Positions 52,701 through 64,000 of a stretch of 64,000 nucleotides of DNA are shown piece after piece. The position numbers and the translations under genes are program-made. Within the stretch, counting starts at the first letter, position 1. Every line of letters begins with the position of its first letter. The notes below the pieces were generated by a model. The model had not been told where the DNA came from. It worked only from the letters and a program-made list of their open reading frames with translations, and did not search any database. Source of the stretch: Lineus longissimus (lineage: Eukaryota; Nemertea; Pilidiophora; Heteronemertea; Lineidae); NCBI RefSeq assembly GCF_910592395.1, contig NC_088309.1, forward strand, positions 19,594,599 through 19,658,598. The letters are read 5' to 3'.

Positions 52701-54670
52701 ATCAATGTTATAAAGCAATATAGCCTGAAAGGCGATGCTAAGCTCAGCTCTTGATACAACATATTTTGAAATCCTGAATTCTAACACACCTTGATTAACG
52801 AAGCATGTATTATACACTGTGCCTCGTTTTTGCGGCAGCGGTTGCGATATATCCATCGCGATGTGACAGTGCAATCGATGGATCGATGATGTTGCCAACT
52901 CGATAAATTTTAGGTGTGATAGAATTGAAATTAATACAGCACTGTCAGGTCTCTGTACTAAAATCGATACTGTCGGGTGGAGCTCGAATTCCACCGAAAC
53001 CATCAGCAACAGCGCCTCAGGTTTAAGCAAACATTTTAGATCTATCCTCCATGCTTCGATTTCAGAACAGAAACCCACCAGAGCAGTGTTAATTCCTCGA
53101 ATACTGCATTCACGGGTAAATAGGTCAAAGGCGACAAGATATAGCACTGTTTATTGGTCAAGGTTTGCTCAGCAACAGATTACTGTTATTGTCCAAACAA
53201 AACGAAACCAAATCCGTGACCTTTTCATTCAGCAGATCTCATCTACATGCAACCACACATGACATTTTAAAAACTCATTTCCTAAACTAAAGCGTGTGCC
53301 TACGGGCAAGTTTTAGTTCATCCGCACAAGATAACTCATCGATTTTCAATGCTTCTTATTCGTTCAAAACTGCTGCATCAGTATTTGTTTTGTTTTCAAA
53401 GTTTTTGTGATGTTATCTTGGTGAATGACAAAATATCAAATATTGGGAGGGGGAATGCGGATGATACTGGGTATTAAATCAGATTCTATTGGCCAGACTT
53501 ATTAAACTTTCTTAATTCGAAGTGAGCATTGCTTTTCAAACACTTCTCATATTTTGCGAGATATTCAGAATTGAAAAGATAAAAGAGGGATCAAGTGTTC
53601 TTTTTAAACTATTCAGCAACACTTCTCAAAACCACCACCTCAGCCTCATCTAATATCAAATTTTTTTTCACAGCTTGTACACCAACAGAGACACAATCTA
53701 ATCAATCAGTAATACTGGGGTAAAATTCAAAATGTCAGCGTGCCATAAAACCCAATAAAAGTTGCGGTCTGATGACTTTAGAACTGTCAATACTGATCGG
53801 GTCAATGAGACTTAAGTTGAGTAATAGTGCGGTCTACTATTTGATTACTTTTTTAGATGGCTTTTGGCTCTGTCTGTAGCTTTTAAAGTGAACCTATCCC
53901 TGCTGTTGGGTGGTGACTTCGTCCCCAAAAGACTAATTTGGGAGAAACGCAGACCACAGAATCTCTCTCACCAATTTAAGGCATCCATGTTGAATGGTTG
54001 GATTAGTAAGAAAGGATATGTATGATCAAGGTTCTATATTTTTCGAAATTGGCGAATAATGGTTTTGAATGTAATGGGAACCATGCAGCTTGAAGGCTTT
54101 GTTCAGCATTCACAAAATTTGTTTTAAGGCGTCGCAGAGGAACTAGCATGCTCACTTAAACTTCTAACAGGAGGTAAACCTTGTTAAGATGAATGAATGT
54201 TGACCAGAGAAAAGTGTTAAATAAAGTCCTCAAAGAGTACTTAGGCGTAGAAATTTTATCCATCATTGATAAAGAATTGATTTCAAACCCGTGGCAAATT
54301 CCATTTGGAGACAGTCTAGATCGATTATCGTGTCTGATGCAAAGATATTGATATCTCTGCCCACATGACCAAAATAGTTATCACTTGCGGGAGAGACTGA
54401 GTGGAATTTGGACAAATGTTGTCCATTTTTTTAGATTGGCAAGTCTGCGAGGCATTCCCCCTTCAGTGCTCCTATCGAGAAATAGGGGGCCTACAAGGTG
54501 GTCTAGGCTAATCAGTTTTTCTATTACAGTGACCCATGATTTCAGGCGATACCAATCGTTTTACCAGGCCGCATAGCGTTGTTTGTTGTGGTTTAGAGTC
54601 GCAAAATTCCTACCTTTTCTTGTGCTTTCTCTTCTCCTTCTTCTTCTTGTGTTTACGAGGCGAGTCAGAT
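43740..54670 (-). CDS. SRRM2/3/4-family (Srrm234) SR-repetitive splicing factor with eMIC C-terminus, 3' part
   Basis: Minus-strand exons: 54670-54614, 50150-50064, 49103-48906, 48644-48384, 48061-47858, 43944-43740 (TAG 43742-43740). All six have good AG/GT borders, and every junction is the same split codon (two bases + one), so phase is continuous. The protein is RS-rich: a Lys/His block (KHKKKKEKRKHKK), an acidic Ser run (SESDSSSDSDSD), then repeated SRS/RHR segments. Joining the last two exons reads SPSHLDKRRIT-SARKRPIPYYR followed by a Ser run. That is the eMIC (enhancer of microexons) signature of vertebrate SRRM3 and SRRM4 as I recall it. In the family this domain promotes inclusion of neural microexons. 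The N-terminal cwf21 region is not seen and should lie to the right, probably beyond the window. No start codon is assigned. Confidence 0.87.
44080..44265 (+). repeat. dispersed repeat family C, copy 2
   Basis: Diverged copy of the 35290-35510 element, here in the last intron of the Srrm234 gene just upstream (in minus direction) of the eMIC exon. Confidence 0.55.
45400..46265. repeat. 27-bp minisatellite with degenerate flank, inside Srrm234 last intron
   Basis: From about 45690 to 46265 there are about 21 units of gtgagcactggttgtgagta-tggctaa, period 27 (for example 45723 to 45750), with gcactgg/tcctgg and gtgag/gttag variants. From 45400 to 45690 lies a more degenerate, longer-period relative (gagtcctgtggg, tgagtatgagta). 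Because 27 is divisible by three, the minus strand is open for 157 codons as a 9-residue repeat. It sits in an intron and has no gene context. Confidence 0.92.
46459..46464 (-). terminator. candidate polyadenylation signal of the alternative Srrm234 terminal exon
   Basis: TTTATT on the + strand (AATAAA on minus), about 220 bases after the TAG of the 46.7-kb exon. It would let that exon end a transcript before the minisatellite and the eMIC exon. Confidence 0.4.
46683..46806 (-). CDS. alternative terminal exon of the Srrm234 gene (non-eMIC C-terminus)
   Basis: Acceptor ccaaatag precedes 46806. The first base completes the AG left by the exon ending at 47858 (AGG, Arg), and the frame then gives 41 codons of RS-type sequence (RSRERDRGHKER, ARSRSPAGRRRYSRSP) to a TAG at 46685-46683. 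The RS composition in the correct phase is unlikely by chance. No donor inside it has the phase needed to join the eMIC exon: the best one, CCC-GTTAGT at 46707, would shift frame and meet a stop. It therefore acts as a terminal or truncating exon rather than a cassette. Product: an SR protein lacking the ARKRPIPYYR half of eMIC. Confidence 0.65.
48105..48340 (+). repeat. dispersed repeat family D, copy 2
   Basis: Copy of the 38.6-kb element, located in the Srrm234 intron between the exons ending 48384 and starting 48061. Confidence 0.5.
49465..49580 (+). repeat. dispersed repeat family B (SINE-like), copy 2
   Basis: catttacgcacctgggtggag, taaggcaaattcgacagag, gacctgtctacagtctcaca and a tail with tttgaaccaaggagctcttg. 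The better-preserved of the two copies (other at 11160-11275); in a Srrm234 intron. Confidence 0.55.
50151..54613. other. 4.5-kb intron of Srrm234 gene
   Basis: Lies between the exons starting at 50150 and ending at 54614. It contains a low-complexity inverted pair (about 50820-50880 and 51425-51490, cores like aacaagaaatgagaaatg and its complement), a poly-C run at about 51182-51190, and an unexplained 227-codon minus-strand ORF at 52464-53147. No further exon with RS coding and matching phase was found. Confidence 0.55.
52464..53147 (-). CDS. unexplained 227-codon ORF in Srrm234 intron
   Basis: An uninterrupted minus-strand frame (ATG 53147 to stop 52464) inside an AT-rich intron, much longer than other open frames nearby that are not repeats. 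The product has alternating hydrophobic and polar segments (AELSIAFQAILLYNIDLRFF, SIVYHYNSGYFEIENTRP), no signal peptide, and no domain I recognise. No promoter, splice or polyadenylation context is evident. It may be a chance ORF or a relic of a mobile element. Confidence 0.15.
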   Translation of the reverse strand: MLYLVAFDLFTRECSIRGINTALVGFCSEIEAWRIDLKCLLKPEALLLMVSVEFELHPTVSILVQRPDSAVLISILSHLKFIELATSSIHRLHCHIAMDISQPLPQKRGTVYNTCFVNQGVLEFRISKYVVSRAELSIAFQAILLYNIDLRFFIRFNTHEFQLKRFVTVYSLKCKIEVSYRVSFLKLAYIDNLYCSVKMKSIVYHYNSGYFEIENTRPCVDNLIIDA

Positions 54671-55404
54671 CTGAAATCACGACAGAAAGCGAAAATGAAA
54701 CGATTAGAAAAAAACGATCGAAGCCATTCCACACACGAAGAAAACCCCATAGAAAATCAATCAGGAACTAAAATGGAAAATCGGGGAACTAAAAGCGTAA
54801 TTGCCTGTGCTAACACTTTCTTAGATCGAGCCTTGTCTAATAGGAAAGGACAGAAAAGACAGTATAGGAAGTAAGGGAGAAATTTAGTACCACAGAAACC
54901 GTGCTTTGTCAAGGTCATAGTCAGAGGTCAAGGTCGAAACCATTTACAAATTATCCTCCATATTTCAGTTTCTTTCTGTCCATATGATTGCCCAACCTAG
55001 ATTTCAAATTTGGTCGCCAATGACTTTTAACTGCCGTGGATTTTGATACAATGATAGAATTGTCTACCCTACTGCTGTTTAAAACTTTGAAACAAAATTT
55101 CGATGTCATTGTACTCTGTAGAAGATGTACATAATCGCTGATGATGGTGGCCATTCCTTATTGCCAACCCCACAAAATGTCCAAATAGCATTTCAACTGG
55201 GCTTCCATTCCAAATGTTTTCACTCCCCCCAAGATCCTTATCCCCAACACGGAGACAAAGCACTGTGTTGTGTGTTAATTTTGCCTTATCTGATGTTAAA
55301 GAAGACAGAAACAACAGAGGGAAGCTTTGGCAAATACCAGATTTGGCACAAGTCTGAATTGGGAAGCACCAAACTGGGCAAATACAAAAATTCGGCAATC
55401 ATCA

Positions 55405-55490
55405 AATTTGAAGATGCTTATCAATCAATCAATACGGAGTCTTGTATAGCGCCAGATCCACCATGGAAATGGTGCTCAAGGCGCTGTTAA
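55405..55490 (-). mobile_element. LINE 3' tail (CR1/L2-type)
   Basis: On the + strand, tcaatcaatcaat followed by cttgtatagcgcc...ggtgctcaaggcgctg. Read on minus, this is a gcgcc...gcgctatacaag end with an (ATTG)n-type tail, analogous to the tatagtgccc tail of the LINE at 28.7 kb. Only the last 80-90 bases survive; heavily 5'-truncated. Confidence 0.6.
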
Positions 55491-58400
55491 AAAGTTCACA
55501 AATGTCTACTTATCAACATATATTTTAGAAAAAAACTAAATTTCACCAATTTTCAACAGCTAAATTTAACAATTACCAATGAAATACCCAACTTGGCAAA
55601 TGCCCAATTCAGCAAATACCAAATCTGGTATATTCCAAATTTTCAGTGCAGTTGGAAATTACAGTGACACCAGCATAAAAGAAGGACTACGTTATGTTTA
55701 AAGGGAATATTATGCCAGGATATCGGGTGGTTTGGGATGGTTTCAGCCAACACTGACTGGTGGCACCAGCATCAAACTATATTGCGTACACAGCAAAATA
55801 TACATGTTTTGCACATCATTTATGTATGCTGGCACCCCTGGTGGCGGTGAGGCAAACTCATTTCAAAGCCATATTTTGTCTAGACATAATAGTACCCTTA
55901 AGTATCGTTATCCAGCCGACTGCTGAAGAAAAAGTTATCCTGAGTACTATAAAGAACAGGTGATCAAATACGACATGTCACACAATATCCTCGGCTTTTT
56001 TCGATGCTTGGAATATCCCGCATCCCCATCACCTCCATCTGTTTCATCTGTACAGCTGTATTCCAAGAACATAGCCTCCAGCAAAACAGTCCATCACACT
56101 CACTTTCCTACTTTGCCTCAATATTTTTTTATAAACAGGGATTTTGTAGGATCATTTTTGAAATAACGTGGCGATTTGGTTTTTGATAAAATAACTAGTG
56201 TACGAAGAGTTGAAACAGATTTGGAACACGAAGAATGAGAAATATTAGAAATGAGTGCAGCACTGTTTTGGCTGGAGGCTGAGTCATCACACTGCAACAT
56301 CAGACTGAATATACAGGTTAGGGGCCTCAGTACAGGTCACGGGCCTCAGCAGACTCGCCTGAAGGCATTTTTAGAGAATGAATGGCAATCAAATGGGCCA
56401 AATTTCATCTGCCACACTAAAAAATTTAAGCAAGACGATATGTAGTGGTCCAAAACTGGTATATTCAGTGTCCACGAAGTCTATTGGTGCCCATAACTGC
56501 CATATTCAGATTCGAGCAAGTCTATCATGGCCCATAACTAGTATATTCATTCTAATGCACCAAAGTGGTCAAGACCACAGGGAAAATACTCAATGTGTTT
56601 GTGGTTGTTCTTACCTGATTATCTGCACAAACTGGGAGTGCATTTGAAAAAAGTATTTGCCATTTTTAGTAAAAGTGAAACATATGGGTCAAATGAAATG
56701 TTCAGATTACACAACAATTATTGCAGGAGGGTTTATTACCAATTATAATTGATGACTATATTCTAAAACTTCTGTGAAGTTTAAACTCTCTTTTTCAAGA
56801 ATGATCAATGACTTTTGCTACTGTAAGTTTTTGATCTACTTGTAAAATCTAACATTATTAATGCAGGTGTAAGTACGTATTGGACAGCAATAATATCTTT
56901 TTTGACCAAACAGGATTGCTGATTTTCTGTTTCTCAAAGTGCTTGACTTTTTACCACTGGTATGCGCATAATTGAGAGCTTTTTTTGAAAAAAAGTATAT
57001 TGTTTGTACAGTACTTTGTATTTGGGTCTGCAATATTGAACATTACCTTGTTACCACGAAAGCAAAGATGGTTAAGGCATTATATCTAAAAGCACATATT
57101 GCCCGAGATCAAAAAAGAAATTGCAATGCACAATCATGATAAATACAGAAAAAGACAGTTATAATAGGAAAATATGTTTGTCATTGGTAAAGAAAGGAAT
57201 CATATAATTGCACATACATGTACATTGTACACAACAGTTGTGAATGAACCCCTTTGGCCTTTATAAAAAAGCGGATTCCCTTAAAAGGGAACGAGTGAGG
57301 GCAGATTTTTATCTATCTGCCTAAAAATCTATTTCCTGAAATGAAATGGATAAGCAGAACAACATTCACTACAATTCTAGCACTTTGATGGTTAATATGT
57401 CAATTTAAAATGGGATTATACTTATCATAAAACGACCAAGTCCACACAAAAAAATACAGCCTAAGTACATTTTTCAGTTTGGTGTGGTGCAGATTTATAG
57501 TAAACAACATAATGTGAACAAAAACACAGTTGTCATGCAAACAAGTGATCAAGGTACGTCCACAGACCATCTTCTTATTCAGTATCATATAGGAAATGTA
57601 TAAAACACAAAATAAAGTTACCTGTCTACACAATGTGCCTGTGATTATGTCGTTAAATGAGAAATGTGAGATCCATCAGAGAAAGGGATAGCAAGCAGAC
57701 AGTCCAAGGTCACAGGGTCAAGGTCACATGAAGGTCCAAGCAGAATGTGACCCAATTGAAGCCATAACACTTCTCTCTAATCTAGGATCGGCTCAAAGAA
57801 CTTGAACACAATTTCAAAATAAAATTTGTACTTTTGTTTGAACCCAATTCAGCTTGAAATCTACTGCAAAGAATTAGGCTTTGAACATATTTAGCTGAGA
57901 ATCCTATTGTAAAACTAGAACACATTTTAGCTTTTTAATTCTAGCTGTTTTGAATGGGGATGGAAAGAAACAAAGCAATGTGATATGGGAATGTACAGTA
58001 TTTTTAAGGGCAAGGACAAACACAACTTATGCAGCAAGCAACTCTCAAGGAATCAGAATTGCTCAAACTTTCTTGTCCAGTTATCTGTTTGTAAACAAAA
58101 AATTACCCGACACTCACAAAGTCATCATAGACTAAATTACACCATTTTTTAAATTGAATGCTGGATGACCCAGACTTATTGGTCCAAATGACAAGACCAC
58201 AGAACTAGCAAATTGAAATTTACCATTTCCTGTTGTTATCCAGCATTAACGAAGCGTTTTGTGAACGATAAGACAAATAATGAAAATTTACCTCAGGAAA
58301 AAATGTGGTTATCAAATGAGTGGTTGGTTACAGGGATGGAGGGGTATTCTTGATTGGGTAGGGGAGGGGATCTTTTGTTCTGACTAAAATAAAGGCCATT

Positions 58401-60451
58401 TTACAAGAAATGAAAATCCTTTGCCGCCTTATAGTAAATCCAAAAGAGTGGGATGCTGCTCCCTTTAATTTGATATAAGATGGCTGTTGATAAATCATTG
58501 TCAATACAATTCACCACTTGACAGCAACACAGGCAGCCATATTGAAACATCAAATGAAGTGTTCGACTATGATACACCTTAGTGAAGTAAAAGTCTCATA
58601 CTAGGCAAGCTAATGCTTATCACACCATCATTGACACCACCCTACCTGTCAATTACGAAATCTGAGTGGGATATATGATGTCAATAGCATCAGCTTTAAA
58701 GACTGTACAAGACCTTACAACTCTGCCTTTCACAAATAAGGTTAGCATCATCCCACTTCTGCATGCAGAAAGTGATGAAAGAACACACCATTCTGGCCTG
58801 TCATCATCCTGAGGAAATCAGTGGTTAAAGTTCACTTCTCCAGCCCCGCAGACAAACCTATGAGACAGTTCCCCTCATTGGCTGAAGTACATGGTGCAAA
58901 ATGAAATGCGCCCAATCAAGCGTCTCTAGCATCTAATTCTATGAAACACACTTTTCCATTGGTTGTTATCTTGCCAACGGAAAAGAAAGCACTGTTTTCT
59001 CAGAGGTCCGCACTTCATCCTGTAGTACTTACCTTAGTTCTCAGACGAGTGTCAGTTCTATTCATAAAATCAGATTAGAAGTACTGGAACTGCGGCCGAC
59101 AGTTCAAACTCGGATGTTGGCTTTTTCCCCAGTACCTCAGCCAGTGGGAGGAAATGTCTCAGGGGTTCGTGTACAGGGCTGGAAAGCTGACATTACCCCT
59201 TGATTTCTTCAGAATGGCCCATCATGCAATGGACCCAACTTATCTTAAAGTAACAATCTCAACAAATGTCCTCTTTAAATCAAATTTGCTTCTGACATAC
59301 TATCTACATGATTTACTAGCCTTCTGTGCCAAACTGAACATTCATCATGAATTTGAGAGAGGAATCCAGAGTTCTTTAAATCTGGCTGCATCAATAGCAA
59401 AATTTAATCGTGCTGAACCTAAGTTTGCTTTAGAAAAGGAAGCTGATGTAACTGTTAACCTCAACGTAGCAGATGTGAAAGTGTGACACAATAAAAATAG
59501 AAAAGCCATCACCAATAGTTTGAGACAGAGGATCAAGGACCAACACCTTGGTGGTTCTGTCCATGCAGTCATTGAAGTTGTCCATAATATATGTACACTA
59601 ATTTAAGTTGTCCATAATGGACTCATTAAAAGCTGTCCATAAAGCACCCATCAAAGGGCAATCTGTTATCCCAGCCTCCACCAGTAACACCATCAACGCA
59701 CCTTGTGAGCCAATGAGACAGGTCGCAACCATACCCCCCAAGGGTAGATTATATCAAATTACACTAAAATTTTGAAAATTGTCTGTGGAAACAGAAAAGT
59801 CATCATAACTTCATGTTAATGAGGACACGACAGCATGTGTCATCGATTAATGTCATTCTGAGCCGATTCCTACAGCTGTACCCCCTTCATTAGGGGCACA
59901 TCATTTCAAAACCATTTTTTAAATTTTCGTTGACATTTTAAAAACGTTATCAGGAAATTTGGAATGAATTATTGTAATTATGACACGTTATGCAAAATCT
60001 TTAACGCTGATAAACTTTTGGAACAAAATTGTTGGCAAAATCTCCGAGGATAATTGGGCTGGGGTAAAATGCTAATGACACGAATGTTTTTAAAGGCACA
60101 CTACATTATTGGTACCAGTTATGGTGAAGATATCATTATTTGACAAACTTATATCACAATCCAATGTTATCTGATTCAGGAAGCACTTCGGAAGATTATC
60201 AATCTGACCAGCTCCTCCATCACAGAAAAAAATGTGTAAATAAAAAACAGACCACCAAATATGACATAAATACATAGAGAATAAAACGAATTCCCAATTC
60301 TTTGGATCTTTCGAGGGAAGCAGTGAAGAACACACCGAAGATATACCAAATTCCCTGTTTTAAAAAAATCCGAATGCGGAGACCAGACCTAAATATCAGC
60401 AAAACAGCATTATTTAGAAGATGCTGTTTTGGTGACATGGAAAGACCACTT

Positions 60452-60665
60452 ACCATGTTACTCTTCCAGAACTTGAAGGCATGTTACTCCTCCAGAACTT
60501 TAAGACATGTTACCCGTCAAGAACTTGAAGGCGTGTTACTCTTCCAGAACTTAAAGGTACGTTACTTTTCCAGAACTTGAATTCAGATTACCCTTCCAGA
60601 ACTTGAAAGCACATTAACCTTCCAGAACTTGAAGCTTGTTACCCTTCCAAAAGTTGAAGGCTCGA
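60452..60665. repeat. 26-bp minisatellite, about 8 units
   Basis: Units of gttactcttccagaacttga-aggcat; gttac starts at 60457, 60483, 60509 and 60535, exactly 26 apart, with point variants further right. Confidence 0.93.
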
Positions 60666-60924
60666 TCACTCATAAGTGGCAAATGTGATTTACTGGCGAT
60701 TTTGGCGTGATGATCAAATATCAAGATATCAAATTAATGATCAGTACAATGGCACAGATGTATACACCTACCTTGAATCTTCAAACGCAGGGATGTGGAA
60801 ACTCCGATATCATCAAAAACACCCATTTTGTGAATTGTCTTGCTCTCTATTCATGGTTCACATAGAGGAAGTTAGAAATAAACAGTGACTCCCTTTTTGG
60901 TCCTGAATTGGTAACTTTCATTCC

Positions 60925-61005
60925 ATTTTACCTCTATAATCAGGACACCTCCTATTAGAGACGTTATTCATCAGTCCCAAGGTTATCCTAAACAGTGAGT
61001 TTCTA
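60925..61005 (+). repeat. dispersed repeat family A, copy 3
   Basis: aggacacctcctattagagacg, cagtcccaaggttatcct and cagtgagtttctaatgta match the order of the 6690-6870 copy. Confidence 0.45.
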
Positions 61006-62369
61006 ATGTACATTTCTTGCCAAAAAGGCATCAAAATATCCATTCTGAAGGTTGGCAGTCAGAAAAGGGTAGTTTTCCATACCTCTTTCCTATTGTTTGG
61101 ATTTCCATACTTGATTATCTGGATAAGCTACAGTTCCAATCTCATGGAAAGAAACACACCAGAGAGCAAGGCATTTCATGATGTATAAAACAGACATGCA
61201 GGGATTTACAAAAATGTACCGAACGGAACATAAAGACACTAAGACACATAATTTGGTTATGTTCACATTGGATAACCAACAGCCCACCATTGTTCATGCT
61301 TCAAGAACACCCATATCATGCTTTGTTAATAAAACAGTTACAATCCATTAAAGATATATGCGAGATACGGTACTCAAAAAGAGAGGTGGCCGACTCAGGC
61401 AGTAGTTTATTCCCCTCATCAAATAATGCACCGTCTTCCTCCACAATATAAAAAAAAGATGTCGTCACTTACACTGCCCACTCGATGATGAAAAGAAAAT
61501 GTGCATTACACGATTTCAAAGCAGCTATAACCGGAATTACACGTGGATAAGTTTTTTTCTAATAGGAGTTGTTGCCAACAGGGTTAAGATGACCAACGAG
61601 AAAAAAAACTTGGTCGACACTCATTTATGACCAAAACGTTGCCAAGTATGTGATGTCAGTGCCCAGGCTGCTGCTTTTTCACAAAAAATACTCTATTTTT
61701 GCTGATGTAAGACCATTTCTGATCATCAAAGAAGCTAGAAGATATACTGCACATGGTCGTTCGATACATTCAAAATGGTAAATTTGGATAGACAATGGGG
61801 TTAGTGATGCCAAGTTGTCCGATAGTCATGATATCATTTCCGGCTTGTCTTGATTTCTAAGTAATTCATGAAGTGGTCTTAGATCGGTGAGACTACAGTA
61901 TCAGCCACATGTTACGCTAACCTGAGGACAAAAATACCTAAAGAAAAACCTGTATCTTCATAAAACTAATATCAAAATGTCGACAAAATTGGCCAGCACT
62001 TGTTTTTAGCAAACTAATCTCGAAAGTGTCTCCAAAGAAACATAGAAAGGCAGCCATTTTGAAATAAAGGATAAGATATATACCCAGTAATACACTTAAT
62101 GGATTGGCTAAATTATTTTTTCACTTGAAACCAGATGTGCCCTCACTTATGCTCCTTGCTTGATGGAGGATATTGGCCAAAAACCTCCCTCGATGAGTAG
62201 GTGTGGTAGCCAAGGCACTTGTTTTTCACCTCGAGACGAAAATGTAGGCAGGTAATGGATTAGTTGAAACTTTTTCATAAGGAAATAAAGACAGTAGGTG
62301 ATTTGATGAAACTGTCAGGTCTTCAGGCGGTATCATGTCTGCGATTGGCATCCTCAATTCATAGATGAA

Positions 62370-62480
62370 GCTGCATTGGCCTAGAGGTTAGTACTTTTGC
62401 CTGGTTCGAGTCTGGGCCTTGGGCTAAAAACCTAGGCTTTTTACATCCGTCCGATGGAACAGCACGTTGTGGTCTGTTGG
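62370..62480 (+). mobile_element. tRNA-derived SINE head / tRNA-like sequence
   Basis: tggcctagagg (62377-62387) fits an RNA polymerase III A box and ggttcgagtct (62403-62413) a B box. Their spacing is shorter than in a functional tRNA and no cloverleaf closes, so this is a SINE head or tRNA relic. A non-tRNA body (catccgtccgatggaacagc) follows. Confidence 0.5.
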
Positions 62481-62739
62481 TGTCTGTGTGTCAAGAGTTT
62501 TTTAAATCTCGGTAAATGATAGAAATCAACACATTTGTTCACATACTGCTAACCGCCTAATTTCACATTTAATTTTCGATAATTTTGCAATTAATTGTGT
62601 TCCGTGAAATAAAGATTGCAATAAAAAGTTATTGGACATGTTGGATAAACCAAAAAGAATTTTGTAATCCGTAAAAACAGATATTGTGAAATTTTTTGTT
62701 TTTTTTCTAAATTTGCTCTTTTTGCTGATTAAAGAGATT

Positions 62740-62874
62740 CAGAAGTGTGCCGTTTATAAAGTGCTATTAGTGGACAATGCACATCTCGTCCATAACTTGA
62801 GCATCATGATCAAAGAAGACCGTTCTTTTCCACCAGGCGGAACTTCAGTAACTCAGGGTATACCACACCCGTAA
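62740..62874 (+). pseudogene. possible relic of a pogo/Tigger-type DDE transposase
   Basis: The frame reads KVLLVDNAHLVHNL and then FPPGGTSVTQGIP to a stop. Tigger/pogo transposases have a LLxDNAxxH block followed by LPPNTTSxxQPxDQG about 20 residues later. Order and spacing agree but identity is partial and no wider domain is intact. Confidence 0.3.
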
Positions 62875-64000
62875 TTAACCACGGAAACTCCGGCTTTGAT
62901 GATGGAACACGAAAACGGCTGGATTTGACATGGAGATCCATTTAGATAGCTACGATCCATCATAAGCAGACAAGATGGCTATCACTACCTGGGGATGCGG
63001 GCAACGAACAACTCATCTCCGTGATTATCCCGGAGATTTATCCCGGGGATTATTCAAGATCACATGATGTCCGAGGAAGTGATTCCGAGACGAAATGCTG
63101 TTAGCACCAGATCTGGCATGTCGCTTTTAACGGGATAAAAATATCATTCTTCATCGCTTAATTGGAAACACAGGATGATGTCCAAAAAGTTGCTCATACT
63201 GTTCAAGAGACTAGAATGTTTTTTTCCACTGTAGGGTTATATTTTTACGAGGAATATGTCAAAGTTTACCTCCGATGGAAACATATCAATACAGTATGGG
63301 TTTTTTTCTCCTGGGTCGAAAATGTGGACAACAACATTTTCACCAATAAACTCAAATAATATTTCATTTCATCATGTTTTGGTATGATTCTCATTACGAT
63401 ACATTTGCCAACAGGCATGCACCACAAAACTTTTCACCCCCAATATGTTCATTATTTAGAGATGAAGGTTCCATCATATGTAAATAATTTGCCAAATCGT
63501 AGTTCTAAGAAGAACCTCTCCATGCCAGAATGTTCACTAGAATTCATAATTGGTCAACAAATAAAGAGCACATTCTCAACACCAAACTTATGTTTACTAG
63601 ACATCATTTGAAAAGCAAATTGCTTAACGTGTCATATCTATTTCACATTAAGTACCATCAGATATCCTTGCGCAAAATTGATTTTATCTTATGTCTATAT
63701 TTTGCCAAGTCATCGGTTCACATGGGGAAGTACCGCTCCTTACTAAAACATGATCTGAATGTTTCGTCAAAATTGATTGAAGAGATGGTTTTAAACGTGT
63801 TAAAGGAATTTTACAATTTTGACTAAAATAGCATCAAATACTCTTCAGGCAAGAATGATTATATCACACATGAATAATTTCCAGGGCCTGGTTGAACAAA
63901 ACAATTTTGGTCACTAACGATTGCCTTAATTTGGCGTTAGCTCCATCAGTTAGGTTCATTAGATTAACAAGTACCTATCGAGACCTCTTTATACTCTCCT

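Larger units (their letters stand above)
54671..64000. other. right-hand stretch without supported exons
   Basis: Probably upstream intron(s) of the Srrm234 gene and/or intergenic DNA. AT-rich, with short ORFs only. Identifiable items: a LINE tail at 55.4 kb, scattered ggcaaataccaaattt-type phrases at 55.3-55.65 kb, a 26-bp minisatellite at 60.45 kb, family A repeat at 60.9 kb, a tRNA-derived SINE head at 62.37 kb and a possible transposase relic at 62.74 kb. Confidence 0.5.

Noticed and set aside
57600-57640. Possible 17-base microexon (acag|...|gtaact) on the minus strand, tempting beside a microexon regulator
   Set aside because: Such AG/GT pairs are frequent by chance and nothing anchors the frame.
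59033-59065. Minus-strand ATG with 11 codons followed by a perfect gtaagt donor, considered as a Srrm234 start exon
   Set aside because: Its phase (0) does not fit the next known exon at 54670, which needs two preceding bases, and its sequence does not resemble the cwf21 N-terminus.
59154-59486. 110-codon + strand ORF
   Set aside because: No family motif, no splice or polyadenylation support, and located in repeat-rich AT-rich DNA.
62370-62480. Functional tRNA gene
   Set aside because: A and B box-like sequences are present but too close together, and the acceptor and anticodon stems do not pair.

Overview
This window is nuclear DNA of a non-vertebrate bilaterian animal. Genes are split by GT-AG introns, intergenic DNA is AT-rich, and AATAAA signals follow several stop codons. 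Minisatellites, MITE-like palindromes and 5'-truncated LINE tails are common. The frequent tacatgtacatg motif and the gene set suggest a marine lophotrochozoan or invertebrate deuterostome. I cannot fix the phylum from sequence alone.

Layout on the + coordinate axis: (1) 1-5296 (+), the 3' end of a TRANK1-like gene. (2) 5.4-9.7 kb, gene-free, with a 49/48-bp minisatellite at 7.78-9.69 kb. (3) 10.15-13.0 kb (-), a complete NUDT12-like peroxisomal NAD(P)H pyrophosphatase ending in a PTS1-type SRL. (4) 14.24-17.23 kb (+), a complete GUCD1-like gene, divergent from NUDT12 across about 1.3 kb, with a TA-flanked MITE beginning at the last base of a splice-donor consensus. (5) 19.93-24.98 kb (+), a complete 735-residue ARM-TIR-SAM protein. 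Its TIR exon is flanked by two decayed partial copies of itself. (6) 25.4-31.4 kb, three adjoining tandem-repeat arrays, one interrupted by a LINE 3' fragment. (7) 31.4-43.5 kb, no recognisable gene, only dispersed repeats and a MITE. (8) 43.74-54.67 kb (-), the 3' half of an SR-repetitive gene of the SRRM2/3/4 (Srrm234) family. It has the eMIC microexon-enhancer motif, and a second, alternative terminal exon at 46.7 kb appears to give a form without the eMIC end. (9) 54.7-64 kb, probably further Srrm234 5' intron or intergenic DNA with repeat fragments; no exon could be supported.

The genes do not form an operon or pathway and appear to be independent neighbours. The most interesting points are the alternative C-termini of the Srrm234 gene and the unusual ARM-TIR-SAM gene, which keeps a candidate NADase glutamate and shows fossil tandem exon duplication. 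All exon models come from reading splice sites, phase continuity and remembered family similarity; no search or transcript data were available.
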